From a virus: a stretch of 34,633 nucleotides of DNA. The stretch lies in the IMG/VR virus record IMGVR_UViG_3300044301_001096, positions 1 through 34,633 of that record; one strand, written 5' to 3'. The position numbers were made by a program, and so were the translations under genes. The notes beneath the pieces are model-generated. The model worked only from the letters and a program-made list of their open reading frames with translations. It was not told the origin of the DNA and did no database searches. Shown here piece after piece: positions 32,025 through 34,633 of this stretch; the first letter of the stretch is position 1; every line of letters starts with the position of its first letter.

Positions 32025-32312
32025 ATGAGATCACCATTACACGATAATCATACTGATGCTTCTTACGAAGAAGACAATAGAGAAATGCGCGCGGAGCATA
32101 AAAAAGACACAGGTAAAACATTAGGTAAAAGATTAACTTCAGGTACAAACTCACGTAGAGTATCTTTTGCTTGTAGATTTGCTGGTATGGCAGGTGCAAT
32201 GAAAGATGCTAAAGGCAGACCAACTAAAAAAGCAAGAGCTTTAGAAAAATGGGGTTTTAGTAGTGTTGAAGCTGCAAGAAACTTTTGTCAAAAAAATAAA
32301 GAAAAAAAATAA
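32025..32312 (+). CDS. Small basic protein of a family widespread in marine phages
   Basis: This 95-residue protein starts MRSPLHDNHTDASYEED and has a conserved-looking core RRVSFACRFAGMAGAMKDAKG (about 44-65) followed by RPTKKARALEKWGFSSVEAARNFC. I recall this core, roughly RVSFA-RFAGM-G-MKD-G-PT, from cyanophages and other marine phages, where it is a domain of unknown function. It is helical and basic and could bind nucleic acid or sit in the virion. The start follows TAATAATT, five bases after the previous stop. Confidence 0.65.
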   Translation: MRSPLHDNHTDASYEEDNREMRAEHKKDTGKTLGKRLTSGTNSRRVSFACRFAGMAGAMKDAKGRPTKKARALEKWGFSSVEAARNFCQKNKEKK

Positions 32313-32316
32313 AATT

Positions 32317-32550
32317 ATGTGGAAATTAACTAAACAATATCTAAAAGATATGTGGGCTTTACTATGGAGCAAAACAAACATAGATGAAAAAGCAATAGCA
32401 ACTGTAAAAGAAATTAATAGAAGATATAAACTTACTTCTGAAGAGTGGAAAGACATCGCTAAAGCATTAAAAGAAGTAGGTAACCAAATTGGAGATCTTG
32501 ACGACGCTGTAAAAGGAAAAGCAAGAAAAGGTCGAAAAGCAAAAAAATAA
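32317..32550 (+). CDS. Small amphipathic basic protein
   Basis: The frame extends upstream to an ATG at 32263, but that lies inside the previous gene; ATG 32317, four bases after its stop, is preferred and gives 77 residues. It begins with an amphipathic aromatic helix (MWKLTKQYLKDMWALLWSK), continues with TNIDEKAIATVKEINRRYK and ends in a Gly/Lys/Arg tail (AVKGKARKGRKAKK). A membrane-surface helix plus a basic tail is visible; I recall similar short proteins from marine phages, without known function. Confidence 0.6.
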   Translation: MWKLTKQYLKDMWALLWSKTNIDEKAIATVKEINRRYKLTSEEWKDIAKALKEVGNQIGDLDDAVKGKARKGRKAKK

Positions 32551-32555
32551 ATATT

Positions 32556-33386
32556 ATGGCATTTAAAATACCAAATTTTTCAAAACAAATGGGAGGATCT
32601 CCGTTTAAAAATGTAGATTATTCCGCTTATAAACTACCTAACTACGCTGATAAAAAAGCTGGGTGGGCGCATCGTAACGCGTTAAGCGATTACAGAATGA
32701 ATCTTATGAAAAATGATCCTGAGGCTTTTGCTCGGCTTGCGATTGGACAAGATGAAGGTTATAATGCTTTAAGAGCAAGTAAAGATGATGTGATTAAAAA
32801 AGCCCTTATTGAAAAAGGGTTTTATGATGATCCAAAAAATCAAAGATATTTAGTTCAACAACCGGGTACAATGGTAGATCCAGCTGACGAAATTGGTTCG
32901 GCAGGACCAGCAGAACCTCAAGCTACAAACTGGGATCCAGCTTTAAACGAGTTGGTTACTCAAAGAAGTGGTTTAGAGCCTGGAAGTAATGAATACAATA
33001 TAGTTCAAAATAAGATTAATGAAATATCTGGTGTATCGAAAAGGTATCCTGTTGTTGATACGGTTGAAGATGTAGTTATTAATCCTGATAATGTAGAAGC
33101 TTTAGATGTTGCTGTAGATGTTAATCAGCATGTTCCGTCTGAAGGAATAAATATAATCAGTGGTAAAAACAATAGAAAACAAAGAAGAGCTGCTAGAAGA
33201 GTTGCTAGACTTAGAAAGAAAGCTCAAAATCAAGAAGGATTAACAGAAGGTCAATCTAAAAAGTTAAACAGAAATATATCTAAAGCTAAAGGCGAAGACG
33301 TTGCTTTTGCAGATAGATCTAGATTAGGTCAAATAGCTAATATAACTGGTGACGCTTTAGGTTTAGGCAAAGATGAAGTAGTATAA
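32556..33386 (+). CDS. Hypothetical protein, last gene of the late operon
   Basis: The 276-residue protein has no recognised domain. The N-terminus (FSKQMGGSPFKNVDYSAYKLP) carries the SPF element seen in neighbours. Residues about 110-200 are acidic and probably disordered (DPADEIGSAGPAEPQ, VEDVVINPDNVEALDVAVDV). Residues about 204-245 are strongly basic (GKNNRKQRRAARRVARLRKKAQNQ) and could bind nucleic acid. The reading frame stays open for 21 codons beyond its TAA (to TGA at 33450). It is followed by the bidirectional terminator. Confidence 0.6.
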   Translation: MAFKIPNFSKQMGGSPFKNVDYSAYKLPNYADKKAGWAHRNALSDYRMNLMKNDPEAFARLAIGQDEGYNALRASKDDVIKKALIEKGFYDDPKNQRYLVQQPGTMVDPADEIGSAGPAEPQATNWDPALNELVTQRSGLEPGSNEYNIVQNKINEISGVSKRYPVVDTVEDVVINPDNVEALDVAVDVNQHVPSEGINIISGKNNRKQRRAARRVARLRKKAQNQEGLTEGQSKKLNRNISKAKGEDVAFADRSRLGQIANITGDALGLGKDEVV

Positions 33387-33431
33387 GGAACAAAATATAA
33401 TGGGCGTACCATACCCAAAGTTCCTGTAACC

Positions 33432-33463
33432 AAAGAAGGGGATCGATTATGATCCCCTTTTTT
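33432..33463. terminator. Bidirectional terminator between convergent genes
   Basis: GGGGATC (33438-33444) pairs with GATCCCC (33451-33457) around a 6-base loop (GATTAT). A-rich bases on the left continue the pairing with six T on the right (33458-33463), so a T-run is present for the + strand transcript and a shorter, interrupted one (TTCTTTG) for the - strand transcript. It closes the late operon on one side and the reductase gene on the other, and marks the border between two gene blocks. Confidence 0.85.
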
Positions 33464-33472
33464 GATATTTAG

Positions 33473-33488
33473 TAACTAACTAACTAAC
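33473..33488. repeat. TAAC x 4 short tandem repeat
   Basis: Four TAAC units overlap the 3' end of the reductase gene. Read on the - strand this is GTTA repeated, which contains the stop codon of that gene (33484-33486) and supplies stops in all three frames. It may simply be a stop cluster produced by slippage. Confidence 0.6.
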
Positions 33489-34633
33489 CATCGCACGCAA
33501 CACAGTCTTGCATTGCTTTTTGTGCAATATCTCCACGTAGTACACTTTCGGTACGCATATAATATAAGGTTTTAATACCTTTTTTCCACGCATCTAAATG
33601 TACTTGATTAATCCATTTAGGACTTGCCTCAGCTGGAAACGCTAAGTTTAAACTAACTGACTGATCTATGTATTGTTGGCGTATTCCCGCTTGTCTAACA
33701 AGTTCTAGTTGATTAATTTCTTTAAACGTTTTAAATACTTCTTTTGTATCATCGTCTAATTCTTTTATATCTTGTACTGAACCACCATCCGCTAATATTT
33801 TGTCCCAAGTTTCTTTGTTGTTTATTCCTATCTTTTCCAGAACTTTAACAAGCGTAGGATTTTTCCGTATAAATGTGCCCTTAGCTGATTGTTCGGTGAA
33901 TACGTTAGCTGCCCAGGGTTCAATCCCGGGACTAACATTTCCAGAAAGTTTACTATTACTAACAGTGGGAGCAACAGCGCGTAAATGGGTATTACGAAAG
34001 CCAGTACCGACGCACCAAAGAGGTTCTCCATAAACATCAGCAAGAGCCATACTAGCTCTTTCAGATTCGATTTTGATTTGGCTAAAGATTCTTCTAGTTT
34101 CATATTGTGATAATAAACCCTCAAATGGTAAACCTTTTTCTTGTAGATATGTATGCCAACCTAATACACCGAGACCTAATGCTCTACCTTTTTCAGCAGA
34201 TCTTACAGCGTTTTCAAAACCTTTTCTGTATTTAGCTCTTTGTATAAATTCTTCAAGCACACCATCTAAGAACCATATTGAGTCATAAATGATATTTGTA
34301 TTTTTCCACTCGTCATACTTAGCTAGGTTTAAGCTAGACAGACAACAAACGAATGAATGATTTTCATCTGTATGTAAAACTATTTCACTACAGATATTTG
34401 TCATATGCACTTTAAGTGCGTTGTCTTTATATGCTATTGGGTTATTTTTATTTGTGTTTCCCTTAAATAAGATATAAGGTTCACCAGTAGCTTTACGTTT
34501 TTGTAATAACTTCCCCCATTTTTTTCTAGCGTTGTTATCTCCTGCAACAAGTCTTCGCATAAACTTATCGCCGACAACCGCGCATTGATGTAAGTTAAGG
34601 GATTGTCTGTTGACGTCTCCTTTTGGTTCTCTA
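33484..34633 (-). CDS. nrdA: Class I ribonucleotide reductase large (alpha) subunit, C-terminal part
   Basis: The frame is open to the window end (about 382 codons), so the N-terminus lies outside. Active-site features of class I reductase are visible: TNICSEI (Asn, Cys and Glu, as 437/439/441 of E. coli NrdA), the partner Cys in VCCLSSLNL, PTVSNSKLSGNVSPGIEP as a phosphate-binding loop, RQQYIDQSVSLNL, the tyrosine pair in TLYYMRTES, and the C-terminal redox pair in DCVACDG. The enzyme makes deoxyribonucleotides for phage DNA synthesis. It is transcribed convergently to the late genes and belongs to an early or replication module. The stop lies in the TAAC repeat. The ATG at 34560 is internal and not the true start. 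Confidence 0.9.
   Translation of the reverse strand, partial: REPKGDVNRQSLNLHQCAVVGDKFMRRLVAGDNNARKKWGKLLQKRKATGEPYILFKGNTNKNNPIAYKDNALKVHMTNICSEIVLHTDENHSFVCCLSSLNLAKYDEWKNTNIIYDSIWFLDGVLEEFIQRAKYRKGFENAVRSAEKGRALGLGVLGWHTYLQEKGLPFEGLLSQYETRRIFSQIKIESERASMALADVYGEPLWCVGTGFRNTHLRAVAPTVSNSKLSGNVSPGIEPWAANVFTEQSAKGTFIRKNPTLVKVLEKIGINNKETWDKILADGGSVQDIKELDDDTKEVFKTFKEINQLELVRQAGIRQQYIDQSVSLNLAFPAEASPKWINQVHLDAWKKGIKTLYYMRTESVLRGDIAQKAMQDCVACDG

Noticed and set aside
32263-32316. Upstream ATG for the 77-residue amphipathic protein
   Set aside because: It lies inside the preceding gene; ATG 32317 sits four bases after that gene's stop with an AAAATT leader.
33400-33429. Nine-codon ATG frame after the last late gene
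   Set aside because: Too short to support and placed against the terminator; the in-frame continuation of the upstream gene is the more interesting reading of the same bases.
33800-34288. Two + strand frames (77 and 71 codons) opposite the reductase
   Set aside because: They are antisense to an unmistakable reductase coding region with its active-site residues.

Overview
The window looks like part of the genome of a short-tailed (podovirus-like) double-stranded DNA phage that infects a marine member of the Bacteroidota, probably a flavobacterium. The phage assignment rests on a complete virion module in classical order: large terminase, portal, scaffold-like protein, major capsid protein, connector/adaptor proteins, nozzle-like protein, internal proteins, lysis genes. 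No tail sheath, tube or tape-measure gene was recognised. The host inference rests on four points: low GC (about 30% in the lines I counted); start codons preceded by A/T-rich leaders instead of Shine-Dalgarno sites; three signal peptides that end in Ala-Gln, as is common in Bacteroidota; and one lipoprotein signal. The sequence is cut at both ends. The proteins resemble conserved hypothetical families of uncultured marine phages more than any well-studied model phage. A distant link to crAss-like phages is possible from the TerL, portal and capsid sizes, but cannot be decided here.

Layout, + strand: (1) 3-275, end of a beta-rich structural protein. (2) 342-1635, small genes: a coiled-coil protein, an unknown, a tandem GroES-like co-chaperonin, and a small helical protein that may be the small terminase. 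(3) 1635-8951, packaging and head: TerL, portal, scaffold, capsid protein, closed by a strong terminator. (4) 9029-18633, connector and tail: a probable connector protein, two adaptor candidates, a 1385-residue nozzle-like protein with inserted beta modules, a second tail protein, a cupin-fold protein and an ejection-type coiled-coil protein. (5) 18645-28179, a structural unknown and a 2813-residue polyvalent protein with a zincin motif and a HAD phosphatase-like domain. (6) 28176-31882, an export and lysis block: a barrel-like outer-membrane protein, a small secreted protein, a lipoprotein, a membrane/coiled-coil protein, a secreted thioredoxin fold without its cysteines, and an M15 peptidase. 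(7) 31879-33386, small basic proteins, probably virion-associated.

The + strand block ends at a bidirectional terminator at about 33432-33463. Beyond it, on the - strand, lies the C-terminal part of a class I ribonucleotide reductase large subunit, which opens a convergent nucleotide-metabolism module.

Genes are packed tightly: many stop/start pairs overlap as TAATG or ATGA, and there is no gene-free stretch longer than about 80 bases. I saw no tRNA, CRISPR array, integrase, transposase or insertion sequence. The most interesting parts are the giant polyvalent protein, the run of four exported proteins next to the lysis genes (including a thioredoxin with its active site erased), the double GroES protein, the cupin inside the tail cluster, and a 25-base leader present in identical copies ahead of the scaffold-capsid and the connector genes.
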